From Hyparrhenia diplandra (lineage: Eukaryota > Streptophyta > Magnoliopsida > Poales > Poaceae), in assembly GCA_015847255.1 (NCBI GenBank), contig JADLZK010004649.1, positions 992,001 through 1,056,000 of the forward strand: a stretch of 64,000 bases of DNA. The letters run 5' to 3'. Below are positions 31,849 through 44,613 of the stretch, in pieces; positions within the stretch are counted from its first letter, which is position 1; every line of letters starts with the position of its first letter. The notes beneath the pieces are model-generated. The model made no database searches and had not been told where the DNA came from. It was given only the letters and a program-made list of their open reading frames with translations. The position numbers were made by a program, and so were the translations under genes.

Positions 31849-33749
31849 CATCTTCTGTGTTATGACGTGCCAATGGCTTAAAGCCATTATGTTGACGACT
31901 TACCATCCAGCTAGGATACCTTGAATCCTTGTAGTCGCACATATTGATCTCTTTGAAGAGCCTTTGGGGGGGCAAACGACCTCAACGTCGAGGAAAGATA
32001 GCAGAACAGAGATGAGCCTTGCAATCTTCTCCATCTTTAGACTGGATGCTTCTAAACGAGGAATATCTTCACGACTGGATGCTTCTAAACAAGGAATATC
32101 TATGTTCTGGATATGGTAAAGCTTGTGAAATGTGCTTGGTAAGATCCGAACACATAAGACACTAGGGAAATGGAAAGCAATATAACGTAGATGCTTCATA
32201 TGTTCAATAGATGCTGGAACTAAAAACTCTTTTGCATAACAATTTAGTTTAATGATAAGCACCCGCAGTTTTTTCATTCTCATGAACAAACGCTCCAGGA
32301 CTTCTTCCAAGTCGTGATTTCTTTCCATGGTTTCCGCAGGCCCCTGCAAAAGGCTCCATAATGATCAGGGTGCGCAAATTTCCCAAGTCCAGAATCTTCT
32401 CTGTGATCTACGCTACATTCCTGTTCTCGAATGAAGAGATGGTGAACCCCTCGTGGGATATCTTTTGGTATGCCATTCAAACCAATTCTATAGAACTCGC
32501 TTCCAAAACCCCTCTACCAACTCGTGTAGCAGGTCATGAATTGTCAATACCATAGTCTCCTCGCCAAAACTTGTTTTTCGTTGTACTTGCAGAAAATGAG
32601 AATGTCAAGAATCGATCAAAGTAGCTCTGGCATATATCTTTCAGTTCCTCTGTTGCATTATTCCTGGTCTTTACAAACCCTTGTGCTATCCAGAGGCGAA
32701 CCAACTCATCTCGATTTATTTCATATCCTTTGGGGAAAATGCTGCAGTATGTAAGGCATTGCCTGATATCAACACCAAGCTGCTGATAGCTCCACCACAG
32801 AGCTCCCATTGTTTCATTCAACACGTCAAGGTTTGCTGTTGTTTTCCAAAAATCAATACTGTTATTACGCTGAAGCCGTGCTGCCATTCTTTTGCTGCAA
32901 TGGGAGACCTACCAAGCTTTTTGGCAATTTTTCTACCTATTGCTTCATATCTTCCATAATCAGTACTTGTGACTTGACAGAGTCCCAGCGAATAATGCAT
33001 GAACATTGAGAGGTACTGCTCCTCTTCTAAATCAGGTATTGGGATTTGCATGCTCTCCTGAGCACCTAAAGCTGCAGCTGCATCTCTTTTTGAGCTGTCC
33101 CCAGGATTCGCTTCCACTCCGACTAACACGAAGCATGTCAAGTAGAATATCCAGTTCTAACTGACTGTCATCGTTGACCCAAAGATCATCCAGCACCAAC
33201 AAGAAGCATTTGTCTTTCAGTTGTTTCTGCAACTCTGCTCTGAGACTTTTAAGGCTTCTGTCGGCATTGGTATCAGAAGTTCTCTGTTGCGTGATCTGGT
33301 CCAGCATATCAAGAAATATATGACGCACCCTTAATGTCATTCCCACATGAATGAACATGATAGGATTGAAATGTCCTGCTCCCTTCTCATAAGCACAAAC
33401 ATGTTGTGCCGGGTACTCTTTCCAGAACCAGTACTGCCATATATGCCAATCACGAATAAGGTTTACTGGTGCTCGAGCTTGCTGCATTGGGACCTGGTCC
33501 CTTATTTAAGCATCTCACTTATAAGCTTACGGTCCTTATCTCGACCAAACACCTTTTGTCCAATGACACTGTACAAGTCATCAATTTCTTTTTCTGCTTG
33601 CTGGATCTTTCAGTGCCATTATTCTTGACGGTGCTGCTAGTATTCTGATTAAACAGATCTTCCTTATTAGCGAAGTGAGAATATGTTCTATGAACTTTAT
33701 TTTCTTCCTTACTCTAATTCTTTTCAGCAATAGGCAATATTCCATACAT
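31849..33749 (-). pseudogene. NLR-2: shortened NB-LRR pseudogene
   Basis: Paralogue of NLR-1 exon 2. After an acceptor at 33750 the coding sense shows a broken linker, MQQARAPV, a P-loop region readable only with a frame change (about 33430), kinase-2 FLLVLDDLWV (about 33195), EQYLSMFMHYS (about 33010), GRYEAIGRKIAKKLGRSPIAAK (about 32935), LTYCSIFPKGYEI (about 32755), WIAQGFV and an IHDLLHEL-like end at 32530. LRRs start near 32349 (RNHDLEEVLERLF) but most are missing: the frame jumps to PPKGSSKRS and YPSWM just before a donor at 31848. A 33-bp tandem duplication lies at about 32040-32105. At least four frame changes make it a pseudogene. No Rx-type first exon was found upstream. Confidence 0.85.
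32040..32105 (-). repeat. 33-bp tandem duplication in NLR-2 LRR
   Basis: GACTGGATGCTTCTAAAC followed by (G/A)AGGAATATCT is present twice in direct tandem, adding 11 residues (LEASS repeated) without changing the frame. Confidence 0.8.
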
Positions 33750-34105
33750 CTGCAAGAAGTTCGAAATAGTTATGTAGCCATATATTCTTGCAACATACAT
33801 ATTCAAAATACATGTCATTCTATACACGGGAAATAAAAATGAAGTGGCTGTGTGAATTAATATACAAAAAAAAAATGTGTTCATGTTTACATTATTAAAA
33901 CGTAAATTTTAATTTAATTGTAGTAGGACATCAACCATTGCATCTGCAATTGCTACCAATTTTGTAGTATATTGTCTGCTATTTGTGTGGAAATATCAAG
34001 GTACATTAGTTATGCATGTCGCATGTGTACCTATATTTAAACAAAGACTCATATCGTTCTAGTTATTCAAGAATCATGTAATGAGTCATGCAACGACATA
34101 AGGTG
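33750..34105. other. NLR-2 upstream sequence, probably intron
   Basis: AT-rich, with no coding exon. By analogy with NLR-1 it would be the intron preceding the NB-ARC exon. Confidence 0.4.
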
Positions 34106-34110
34106 TTACT

Positions 34111-34472
34111 TGATGAGGACATCCTCTACTATTACCCGTTGGCAAAGATGCAACACTAAATGGGTCAGGTGGCCTGGGGTTGTAGTCGGGAGGCGACCAT
34201 TTGAGCCTCTAATAATCCCACCTTGCTTAACTTGGGAGGAGAAGCCACCTTAAGAAGGAGATCTACCCTTCCCCTATCAATCTAGTCTTTTGGGACGATT
34301 GGGCCTTTCCCCGAGTGGGGGCGCCGGAGTGCGGTGCTAAGATTGCTGAGGTGCAACAGAGGCCCTAGTGGCGTTGTAGCCGGATCGGTGTGTCGAATTT
34401 TTGGCCGTCGGTCCTAAGATTGCGGCGGTGTGTCGGGCTTTTCATCTAACCCCGCCTAGGGCGGACTCATCA
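34111..34472 (+). repeat. TRIM LTR 1
   Basis: A 362-bp LTR with terminal inverted repeat TGATGA...TCATCA. It lacks about 19 bases near its 3' end that LTR 3 has (GGATCCAGAGAATCC region). Confidence 0.85.
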
Positions 34473-34511
34473 TTTAGTATCAAAGCTGGACCTTTGTTAA
34501 GGGGGCGAGAA

Positions 34512-34639
34512 TGATGAGGACATCCTCGCCGGATTGGTGTGTCGAATTTTCGGCCGTCGATTACTAAGATTGCAGGATTCGGAGAATCCGGATCGGTGTG
34601 TCGGGCTTTTCATCCAACCGCCAGGGGCGCGACTCATCA
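34512..34639 (+). repeat. TRIM LTR 2, internally deleted
   Basis: A 128-bp copy keeping the first about 16 bases and the last about 110. Both termini are intact, so the deletion is internal. Confidence 0.85.
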
Positions 34640-34678
34640 TTTGGTATCAAATTTGGGCCCTTGTTAACGGGGTGCGAA

Positions 34679-35058
34679 TGATGAGGACATCCTCCACTAT
34701 TACCCATTGGCAAAGACGCAACACTAAATGGGCCAGTTGGCCTAGTTGTAGTCGGACAACGACCGTGTGAGCCTCTAATAATCCCACCTTGCTTAACTTG
34801 GGAGTAGGAAGCCACCTTTAGAGGGAGAGCCACCCTTCCTCTATCAGACTAGTCTTTTGGGGAGATTGGGCCTTTCCCTAAGTGGGGGCACCAGAGTGCG
34901 GTGCTATGATTGCCGAGGCGCAACAGGAGGCCCTAGTTGCGTTGTAGCCGGATCGGTGTGTCGAATTTTCGGCTGTCGGTGCTAAGATTGCAGGATCCAG
35001 AGAATCCGGATCGGTGTGTCGAGCTTTTCATCCAACCCTTCTCGGGTCGGACTCATCA
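34679..35058 (+). repeat. TRIM LTR 3
   Basis: A 380-bp, longest copy, ending GACTCATCA directly before the target duplication ttact. Confidence 0.85.
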
Positions 35059-35063
35059 TTACT

Positions 35064-36184
35064 CCTAATTAATTACTATTCTATCAACCCATGCTCTTGC
35101 TGTGAAGTCACCCTACCCACCCGGGTTTGAAGTCTTCATCATTTTATGGGTGTTCACAGTTTCCTAGATTTATATTCAGGATTTATGGGTGCTATGCTTT
35201 AATTGGTAAGACTTAGTGAATATTAAGATCTACTGTTTATTCCTTCGGAGGTCCTTATGCGGGTAGGGCTGGTTTACCTACTTGTGATTATATCGGTGAG
35301 TGTGCGTGCGTATTGTGAACGTTTGCCTTGTACTTGCACAAACAAGGATCATATAAACAAAAATTAGTTATCCATGTGCTAATTTACTAACAAAAAAGTA
35401 TGCATGTATATATTGTAATCTCTAACAGGACATGCATGAACATTAAAGCTTCAAACAATTATCTATGCATATATACGCAAAATTGGCTACCAACTCTATA
35501 CCGTAAGAATTGTTGCTATGCAGGGTAAGGGATCAATAGAACACCTTCCCTTATCATGTCACCTCGTCAGATGGAGCGCCCTAGAAGCGAGAGCCCCCCA
35601 ACCCAATCCCCTCGACATCCCCTCTGATGCAATGACAACGGCGTCCACCTCACGAACCCCGGCCACTGCCCTCCCTCAGCTGGGGCTGGTTGGCCCCGCC
35701 GCACGCAATCCACTTCCATGGTTGAATGCTTAGGTGGAGGAGAAAGAAGAGGAGAGAGAAGAAGTCGGCTGTAAGCTTATAGCAAGATTAGATATTGGAA
35801 CGCGAAACTCTTTGAGAAAGACAACTGAGCCATACATCAATGCTGAAGAGTTAACTACAGTATACAGGTTGGCTTCGAGGTAGGCTGCAAGAATCCTTAC
35901 AGCCAATAGTCGACTATATTAGTAACCTTGTTCTAAACGACTAAGGAGAAGCCGTGGCACCAAAGGACATCCATTTTTCTTCCCTGTTGTCATTGAAGCC
36001 CAGATCTGTAATCTGGAAAGGCCTCACCAGGTGTGACAGTGAGATCAGGTGCTTCCACAAATGGTGAGTCCGCCAACGTCACATCAGTTGTCTCCTCAGC
36101 GAACCATACCCCCCTTTGGATCCTACATGCCATTAAAAATTGTTGCTTGTGTTGGCTCATTGGTGTATTTATGAGCCTTTCCAT
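35064..36184. other. No gene recognised
   Basis: Intergenic DNA. A minus-strand frame near 36130-35990 (ACRIQRGVWFAEETTDV) reads like ordinary coding sequence but matches no family I can name and has no confirmed exon borders. It could be a captured exon linked to the neighbouring CACTA element. Confidence 0.35.
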
Positions 36185-37345
36185 CACTACTGGATGCAGC
36201 CTCTTTGCCGAGTGCCTTAAGCACTCAACAAAGACTCTTATGCACTCGGCAAAGGCTTTCGTCGGTGTTCTAAGAACTGGGGTATCTAAAGCTACCAACT
36301 AGTAAATGATGTGTGCTCCCAAATCCGGACGGTGTGCAAGAAAAACACAAGAGAGAAAGACACATGAGATTTATCCTGGTTTAGGCATGAATTCCCTATG
36401 TCCAACAGTTTGAGCGGTTTTGGATTATTCTGCACAAGGTGTGCTCGTAGGGGGTTACAATCTGAAGAGAGGAGCCGAAGCTCCAAGTCTCATGAGAGCA
36501 AGAGGAGGAAGAGGAAAAGTGAAGGCGAATGCGTGTGGGTGTGTTGCCGCCTCGCCTCGCCCGCCAGCACCGGGCGCCCCTTTTATAGCTCGAGGGAGAG
36601 CCACACTCTTACAATTGTGATGATTTCCTAGTCTGGGTGGCGCACGTAGCCCTTGTCTCCGCTTGCCGCAGCGCGCGTGATTGCAAACGATCATCATGAT
36701 CTTCTTTGTCTTGTTGTGATACGCCAAGGTTGTGCTTCTTGATCCGATACCTTAAACAAAGTCTGGTCCCGGGCGGGTCCTTTTGTCCTAAAAGATTCGC
36801 CTGCGAGGCTCAGCGGCGCGGGACCTGATGGGATTCAACGCAACGGCCTTGCCGTGGCCGGCAAGCCTACGCGGGGTGATGATGGCAAGGTGGCAAGGTG
36901 CTACACTACCTTGGGAAGCATAATGGCAGACACATCTTTTGCCAGTCTGATTGTCGTAGCGGCGGGATTCGTGGGTTGGCAGGATTCAGCCCGCTGAATC
37001 TTGCCCATCTGGGCGTGCGTCATTGCCTTACCCTTGAAAGGATGAGCATGGACCGAGACCCTTCCACTCGCTCCTTCTTGGCAAAGGAAAGTGGCAGGGG
37101 CTGGGTCCTTTTGCTCACAGGCTCGGGTGAGGTGCCAAACCGAGGCCCGCTGCTCGTGGACGACTGCATGAGCCACCCTCAAATGTAATTCAAATTCCAT
37201 CCAAGGACTGTCATCCCATGATGGGCCCCTTCTTCCGAAGTAATCGTGGGTCTTAGTTTTTTAATGAGTCCTCTTAGGAGGTCTATTTTTAGGAACCCAA
37301 CAGCTTTTTTCGAGTGTAGCACTCGGCAAAGACCACTCGGCATGG
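36185..37345 (+). mobile_element. CACTA (En/Spm) fragment with inner insertion
   Basis: It begins CACTACTGGATGCAGCC and carries subterminal repeats in both orientations (TTTGCCGAGTGC, GCACTCGGCAAAG) at 36200-36265 and again at 37311-37342. These repeats typify a grass CACTA family. Between them, about 36300-37310, lies unrelated DNA beginning near GATGTGTGCTCCC and ending AACCCAACA, probably a separate insertion whose borders I could not fix. No transposase is visible, and the far TAGTG end is missing. Confidence 0.65.
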
Positions 37346-38219
37346 CAAGTCACGCCTTAACATATTCAACCTATGCTACGCCGCATACAGATCTCATAGT
37401 TGAATCCTCATATATCTCGATCTAGAGGAGGAAGTTTACAGTGAGATCACTGCTATAGCCATAAAAGAGGATAACTGTTGTTCACTTTTTGGAGTTCATC
37501 GCTTTTAGGAGAACTAGGTTGATTCCCGCGCGTTGTCGCGGGTATGAAGGAGAAATATATGAGTTAGAATATTACTATCACCCTCCTATTCTTTTTTCTT
37601 TTATTTTCCCCCTTTTTTCATTCTTTTTTTTTTTTTTTACTTTACTCCGCACCAAGTACAATCGATTGGAGCCTACATGTAATTTTATCAAAATATATCC
37701 ATATGAGATCATGTTTTGAAGGATTTATTAAAAGAAATTCAAAGGTGTAATCAGAACTTAATTTGTTTTTGTTGTTGTGAGTTATAACTTTTTTATTTAG
37801 TTCAAATAGTGAGGCCCACCGTTGGACGTCATTTTCTTAGTAGGACTGCTAAGGTGGCATGCTTGTATGTCAGTAGAACTCCTTAGTGAAGGTTCTCTAT
37901 ATAGGTCTAGTAGATTGATTGGTCTAGGTGCGTCCACGTGCAACAACTGAATGTGGGTTGGTCGCCATCATCGACGAACCATACCACTCATGAAGAAGTG
38001 AGCGCCGGTTTCCACTAGCATAGCTTGGGGACAAGCCGGGTTTGATTGGGAAAAAATCTTAGGTATAAGATGATGTCTTGGTCGAAGTTGTAGTTTTGAT
38101 GTGGTTTGAGCTGGATGTTATGGGGCCGGTGGAGGGGATTATGCCAACCTGACAACCACCTCTGCTCCTCCTGGTTTCAACTAGGAGCTTCTTTTCCTCC
38201 CCTTGTAATAAGTTGAATC
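37346..38219. other. No gene recognised; presumed LINE 5' region
   Basis: It contains a T/C-rich stretch (37590-37640). The last few hundred bases before 38220 may be the 5' UTR of the LINE. Nothing else is supported. Confidence 0.4.
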
Positions 38220-40513
38220 ATGTCGTTTAGAAACTGGAAAGTTTTAAGTTGGAATGTAAGAGGTTTAAACTCGAAAAGAAGTGGGATGCTTTTAGAGACA
38301 AGGTCATGGAAAGTCTTTATGATGTAATTTGTCTCCAGGAGACAAAGAAACAATCTTTTGATATTATGTTTATCGTAAAGCTCTGTCCCCCTTCTTTTTG
38401 ATGCATTTGAATTTATCCCTTTCATTGGGTGCCTCCGATGGTATTATCATTATCTAGAAATCTGCCTTTTTTTCTCGTGTCAAGGTTTTTGAGAATACTT
38501 ATTGTTTGACCATTGAGTTAACTTCTAAATTCAATAATGATGTTTGGGTTACGTCTAACATCTATGCTCCTTGTACTCCATCCGTAAAAGGGATTTTATT
38601 CAAAGGGTTTAAGCATATTCAAATGCGATGATGTGAAATGGCTATTGGTTGGAGATTTTAATCTTTTTAGGTCTCCCTGAAGACAGGAACAAGCCAGGAG
38701 CCGATTATACCGAGATGTGCCTTTTAACACCGCAATCGTGCTTTGGGATTGGTGGAGCTGCCTCTAAAAGGAAAAAGATTCACTTGGTCAAACAAACATT
38801 CAAGCCCTCTCCTTGAAAGACTAGACGGTTTTTCACTTCGTAGTTTGGACCTCCACCTTCCCAAATTCTTTTTGCTTCTTCTATGACTCATGAAACATCG
38901 GATCATACACCTTGTCGATAAGTTTCTCAACCAACATTCCAAGGAAAAGTATTTTTAGATTTGAGAATTATTGGTCTGTAGCATCCTGATTTCTCATAGG
39001 TTTTTCGGCAAGGTTGGCATGCCCCGGCTCATATAAGCGATCCAATCCGGCCAAGGCTCTTATAGCCAAATTAAAGAATCTGAGGAAAACTTTGAAGGAT
39101 TGGTCCAAGGGTCTTTCAAACCCAAAACAGATGATCTCCAATGTTAAGCTTGTGCTCTCCTTGCTCTTGTATATGGAGGAATTCGAGATCTTACAGGTCC
39201 AAGAATGGAATTTCAAATTTTTGCTTGAGCAAAAGCTCTCTAGTCTTTTGAGACAAGAGCATGCTTACTTGGAAGCAGAGGGGAGCTTTAAAATGGGTGA
39301 CTTTGGGTGATGCTAGCACTAAGTTTTTCCATGCCCATGCTTCTATTAGATACATGAATAATCTCATTAATTCTTTGCAAAATTCAGAAGGTGTCTTTGT
39401 TAATGATCATGAGGCTAAAGCAGATCTCCTATAGCAGAGCTTTAAAGAAAGACTTGGCTCCTCATCTTTTACACGCATTACCTTTTAGTCCGCCTCGACC
39501 TTATTCTTGTGGATGGAGATCTATCTCACCTTGAAGACAATTTTTCCAAAGAGGAGATAGATGCAGTTGTAAAAGGGCTTCCTTCAGATAAATCCCCTGG
39601 CCCTGATGGTTTCAACACTGACTTCTTCAAAAAGTGCTAGTCCTTAACTGTAATGATATCTATGGGGTCTGTCGGGCTTTCGTGATGGTAATATTTGTCT
39701 TCTTGAGTTTAAATGGGTCTCACATCACCCTTGTTCCAAAACATGCCTCGGCTCAAACAAATCAATGACTTCGGACCCATCTCACTTTTGAATACTTTCA
39801 CAAAATCATTACCAAGATCCTAGCCAATAGATTGCAAGGTGTGCTTTCGAGACTTATTCACAAAAATCAATATGGATTTGTCAAGGCCGGATCTATTTAG
39901 GATTGCTTAGCCTTGGTCTTTTGAATATCTTCACCTTTGTCACCAGTCAAGACAACAAATTTGCATTCTCAAGCTAGATTTTGAAAAAGCCTTTGATAAA
40001 GTGGAGCATGAACTGACGATGTTGCAAATCATGTCTACCAAGGGCTTTCAATCTAAGTGGCTTTCCCTGGATGAAAATGATCTTTGCCTCGTGCACCTCC
40101 TCAGTCCTTTTAAATGAAGTTCCCGGCAAAACTTTCCATCTGAGAAGAGGAGGAGGCAGGGGGAGATCCTCTGTCACCTTTGTTGTTTGTTCTTGCAGCA
40201 GACTTTCTCCAATCTATACTCAATGATGCTAGACAGAGAGAGGTGCACTACATTTTGCTAGTTAATTTGCCACATGATCAGGACTTTCCTATTTTTAAAG
40301 TATGCCGATGATACTCGATCTTTATTCAAGGTGATGAAAGTCGGTTATTACATCTTAAGGAAATTTCAATGCTTTTGCAGTAATCCATAGGTCTCAAAGT
40401 TAACTATAATAAGTCCATGATGGTTCCTATCAACATAAGTGAGGATAGATTGCAAACTCATCAACCACTTTTGGATGTTCATTGGATCATTACCTTTTAC
40501 TTATACGGGCTTA
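38220..40513 (+). pseudogene. L1-type LINE ORF2 remnant (endonuclease and RT)
   Basis: The frame opens at an ATG with NWKVLSWNVRGLNS and VICLQETK, the start of an L1 apurinic endonuclease. It continues with KGKRFTWSNKH (38780), LKNLRKTLKDWSKGLSN (39075), SPGPDGFNTDFFKK (39597), FEKAFDKVEHE (about 39980), GDPLSPLLFVLAADF (40162) and the YADD catalytic box (40301). These motifs are in the order of a plant non-LTR reverse transcriptase. Many stops and frameshifts show it is long dead. It is cut at 40514 by the gypsy LTR, so the C-terminal part and poly(A) tail are absent. Confidence 0.85.
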
Positions 40514-40937
40514 TGTCGATTCGGTCGGTAGTCGCCCGAGATAAGAGGAGTGGCTAAATATTTAATTATTATTTAGTATTATTATTATAATTATTAGATT
40601 AAATTAAAGTGAGTTAGAAAAAGACTAATGGGCACGGCCCGTTAGCAATTGTAAACCCCTCATATAAATATGGGGGCAACCATCGTGAGACAATCAAGAA
40701 GAAAATAAATAAATTTTACCCTAGTTTTTTAGGCCGCCGGGCCGCCACGCGCCGCCGACGCCGCCGACGCCCGCCCACCGCCGACCACGCCGCACCACGA
40801 GCGCCGCCGCCAGCGCCGCCGAGCCGCCGCCCCTTCCGCCGTCCGCTCGCCGTCTTCCTCGCCTCGGTTTCTCGCGATTCTCGCCACCACGCCTCTCGTT
40901 CTATTGATCGCGTTGACCGAAGAAGCGGGTTGTGACA
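40514..40937 (+). repeat. 5' LTR of the interrupted Ty3/gypsy element
   Basis: Proposed limits TGTCGATTCGG to GGGTTGTGACA (TGTC...GACA). A TATA motif (CATATAAATATGGG) is near 40660, followed by a GC-rich leader. The segment GATTGGTATCCGGAGACC just after it (40938-40955) is a damaged primer site for initiator tRNA-Met. No right LTR is in the window. Confidence 0.6.
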
Positions 40938-42903
40938 GATTGGTATCCGGAGACCACTACGATCCAATGGCTCGCAATGAAGGACGATGATCGCGGAGGA
41001 ATTCAATAGGATCATCGGCAATTCATCGCGAAATATGGAGGCCGAGCCATGGAGATTAATCCGGCCCGTTATCGACTAAGTACATCCCGCCCTCCAAGCG
41101 CTATCTCGATCTGGCCGATCCGGATGAGTCCCCCATCCGCCGCACCTCCGATTCCTCTATACCGCAGCTGCGGCAGACGACGATGTAATTTTCAGGTGGA
41201 ATTTAATTCGAATTTCCAGAAATTGCTCTAGAAGATCCACCTAAATTCTTGCCTGAAAAATCCTGGACATACCAAAGCAATAATGTTAAATTATTTTTTC
41301 CGAGTACGATGGCAAAGACGAACCTTCTCATTGGTCAGTATAAATTTGATAAATTTTTCCTCGCCCCAAGGAATTATTAGTTCGGATCGGATGCAGCTCG
41401 CCGTGCTCCATCTTCAAGGGAACGCATTATCCTGGTTTATTCGTTGGGAAAATGAAGTGGGTCAACCAACTTGGCAGAATTTTGTGCGGCTATCACGGGC
41501 GTTTTGGAACCCTACTACATAATCATCTCGGTGATCTTACAAAGATCACGCCGGATGGGAGATTTGGACAGTACACCAACACGTTCACAAAGAACGTTGA
41601 ACAAGGTACAACACCTCTCCCCAAATAGCAAAAAGGCTATGCTTTATATCGCTGGTTAGCACCTTTGATTGATCGATGTCCAATTACATGAACCACTGAT
41701 ATTGAGACAGCCATAGCACTGGCTAGATATCTCTATATAGCTTCACGTCGACAGCACTCCAAGGTACGCACAAGAGGATATTCAGATATTCAAATATCAG
41801 TTCATGGATTAACCGGCATATCCACTTGTCCTACCATGCAATTAATGATCAAAATAAATGGCACCGATTTATTGGCCTTACTGGATTCGGGTTCCACACA
41901 TAATTGTCTGGATTCGGATTTGGCTATGAAACTGGGATTACAAAGCTCTTCCTTACACCGTCCGCTCAAAGTTACAGTTGCTAATGGACAATATATCACA
42001 AATATGGGAAGGTATGACGATATTGAATTTTCCATTGCTACTGAAAGTTTCAAAGCAGATTTTTTCAGCATTAAACTGGGAGGCTATGATGTTGTTTTTG
42101 GGTGTGGACTGGCCGAGCTCTTTGGGGAATATCGTTTGAAATTTTAATAAACTTATTATGAAATTCTCGGCATAAAGGACGGCCCGATCACATGGCACGA
42201 CAGCCTCTCTAAAGAGACAGATTTCTCACCAGGTATTCACATACTTTCCCCTGATGTGCCAATGGATCCTCTGTTATGCAAATTCCAACAGCTGTTCAAC
42301 GAGCCTAAAGGGCTCCCACCTCAACGGCGTTATGATCATAGAATTCACTTGAAGGATCCCACTCAGCCAACTGTCGTTCGACCCTATCGTTATCCTCAGA
42401 TCCAGAAAAATGAACTAGAATGACAATGCTCAGATATGCTTCAGCAAGGTATCATCCGGTATAGCACTTCGCCATTTTCATCCCCTGTCCTTTTTGTCAA
42501 GAAACATGATCAGACTTGGCGTTTTTGTGTTGATTATCGGGAACTCAATAGTAATACCCTGAAAGATAAATTTCCAATACCGGTTATTGCTGAATTATTG
42601 GATGAACTCGAAGGTGCTAAATTCTTCACCAAATTAGATCTATGATCTGGCTACCATCAGGTACGCATGCATCTTCCGGACATAGAAAAAACAGCCTTCG
42701 GAACACATCATGGACACTTTGAGTTTTTGGTTATGCCATTTGGGTTATGCAATGCACCTTCAACCTTTCAAGCCTTGATGAATGATATTTTGGGACCGTT
42801 CTGCGAAAATTTGTGCTAGTTTTCTTTGATGATATCTTGATATATAGCAAATCGTGGCCCTGAACATTTTAACCATGTGGAAGAAGTTTTTTAAGGTACT
42901 AGC
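40938..42903 (+). pseudogene. Ty3/gypsy polyprotein, 5' part (gag, protease, RT)
   Basis: Gag is seen as RMQLAVLHLQGNALSWF (41390-41440). A retropepsin with active site LLDSGSTHNCLD follows (41880), then RT: GIIRYSTSPFSSPVLFVKK (42450), WRFCVDYRELN (42519), KFFTKLDL, GYHQVRMH, FGLCNAPSTFQ (42742) and the catalytic FFDD (42821-42832). A TGA at 42643-42645 replaces the usual Arg codon of the LRSGYHQ motif, and frameshifts lie around 41250-41800. The gene is split at 42903 by another retrotransposon and resumes at 51165. Confidence 0.9.
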
Positions 42904-44613
42904 TGTTGGTATTTCTAATGTCACTAACTAGTAATGGCATTTAGAAAGATATCGATGTTGCTTGAGATAAAACTAAAAAGAAATATTCATTGCAGTTCAT
43001 AGCATATCCGAAAAAGGTTGTCATCCCTATAGCTAAACTACTAATATGCAAGGAATAAAATATTCATGCTATGCCTTGATAACTTCTTAATAAGTAAATA
43101 AACAATTATAACTGGGTATCCAAGCAGCACAGATATGAATATACCATTGTAGCATTTTAACAGGGAGTAAAATCCGGTGTCGAATTTATATTCTACCACA
43201 GGGAAAGAAGTCTTTTATCTTGAATTAACTATGCATTGGTGCTAAACATCTTAATCATCTAATCTAGTCATCTCTCATATGCAAAGTGTTAAACTTATCA
43301 AGTACTTAAACAAGGATCAAAGTTCACAATAGAGGTAATGATAAAGTTCTTGATAAACAGATTTAACCATAGTCATAGAAAGTGTCATGCAATGGATGAT
43401 AGTAATTCATAGGCTAGCTAGCATTAGAAACTCCAATATGTAACTCTAAACTATAAGTTAGGACCTACTCAATTATGCAATACATCTAACAATCATCGAA
43501 GAAAGACTAATTAAATCCTTACATGAGGACGGAATCCATGAAGACTAAGGCGAAACTTAGAACAACCTCGGATAATAACATCCGCTAGGCCTATATACGG
43601 GGATGGATTGCAAAGGACTCAATGGTCTTTGTCACCACCACGATCTACCACCACGACCCGGCACATAGGGTGCAAACGCAGGTAAATAAGATCTAATCAC
43701 CATGATTACATCATCTCTACCACCGCCCTCGGATCTAAAGGATGAGCGCTATACGAATCCATGCATGAACATAACAGTAATTCAACTATGCTAAATGTGT
43801 AATTAAAGTAAATACTAGAACAAATAATCTCGAATATAAACATGATCAAGATATTCATATTAAGCATGTGTCGGAACTTGAAAACTACTTACAATGAAGA
43901 ACTTACAAGAACGAGGCGATCTTGAGCCGGCCTCCGACGATCCGGCGGATTTCTCCCTTCCTACTAGTTCTAATCTTGATTGCTATTCCTCCTAAAGCGA
44001 TGTTTCTAATGACTTGGTATTAAAAATATAATTGTGATATTGAGAACTTGATGATCTAAAGGGGGGGTCTAGGGTCTTTATATATGGGTCTTTGTCTGTC
44101 TCTTCAGCTTCAGCAGGCGATGTGGTATTAATCTTGGATCAATCCGCACTTCTACCGACGCCCTCGGATCAAACCGACGTTAAACAACCGGTTTAGATCG
44201 CGTCTTAGAGGCGGTGGAGGAAGGTTCCGGGAAGATGGGATGACTTGGCGGCCAAGGGGGCGATCGCCCCATTATTGGGCGATCGGCCCAGGAGGGTGTC
44301 CCCTCCGGGTCCCGTCGTCGTCGTGGCTTCCGGAGTCTTCTAGATGATGTTTTCTTCGGTGTCAAGTTTGGTCTACGTCGGGATTAATCCGGAGCCTTCT
44401 AGAGTCTTTCTCGGAGTTGGATTGCGTTACGTCGGCGTGAGTCGTCTTGGCTCGCGAACTCTGTCATTTTTACATTTAGTCCACGCAATTCACAACATTA
44501 CCAAAACTGATGGAAATATGTTAGTGACACCCTATTCTAGGTTGTTATTATTATTTATACCCCTTTCTCATGTTTAATTGATTAATAATTTTATATGATA
44601 ACAGGTGTCAACA
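42904..44613 (-). repeat. 3' LTR of the 42904-51159 element
   Basis: 1,710 bp, matching 49437-51159 end to end apart from many 1-2 base indels. A GC-rich block with GATCGCCCC and GATCGGCCC lies near 44260-44295. Confidence 0.95.

Larger units (their letters stand above)
34111..35058 (+). mobile_element. TRIM-like LTR element with three LTRs
   Basis: Three LTR copies (34111-34472, 34512-34639, 34679-35058) start TGATGAGGACATCCTC and end GACTCATCA. They are separated by two 39-base internal segments, each with a primer-site-like (T/G)GTATCAAA and a purine tract before the next LTR. The unit is flanked once by the perfect 5-bp duplication ttact (34106-34110 and 35059-35063). The middle LTR lacks about 250 internal bases. 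There is no coding capacity, as expected for a terminal-repeat retrotransposon in miniature that relies on a helper element. Confidence 0.9.

Noticed and set aside
36300..37310. Solo LTR inside the CACTA fragment
   Set aside because: The AACCCAACA end is LTR-like, but the left end and a target duplication do not match, so it is left unclassified.
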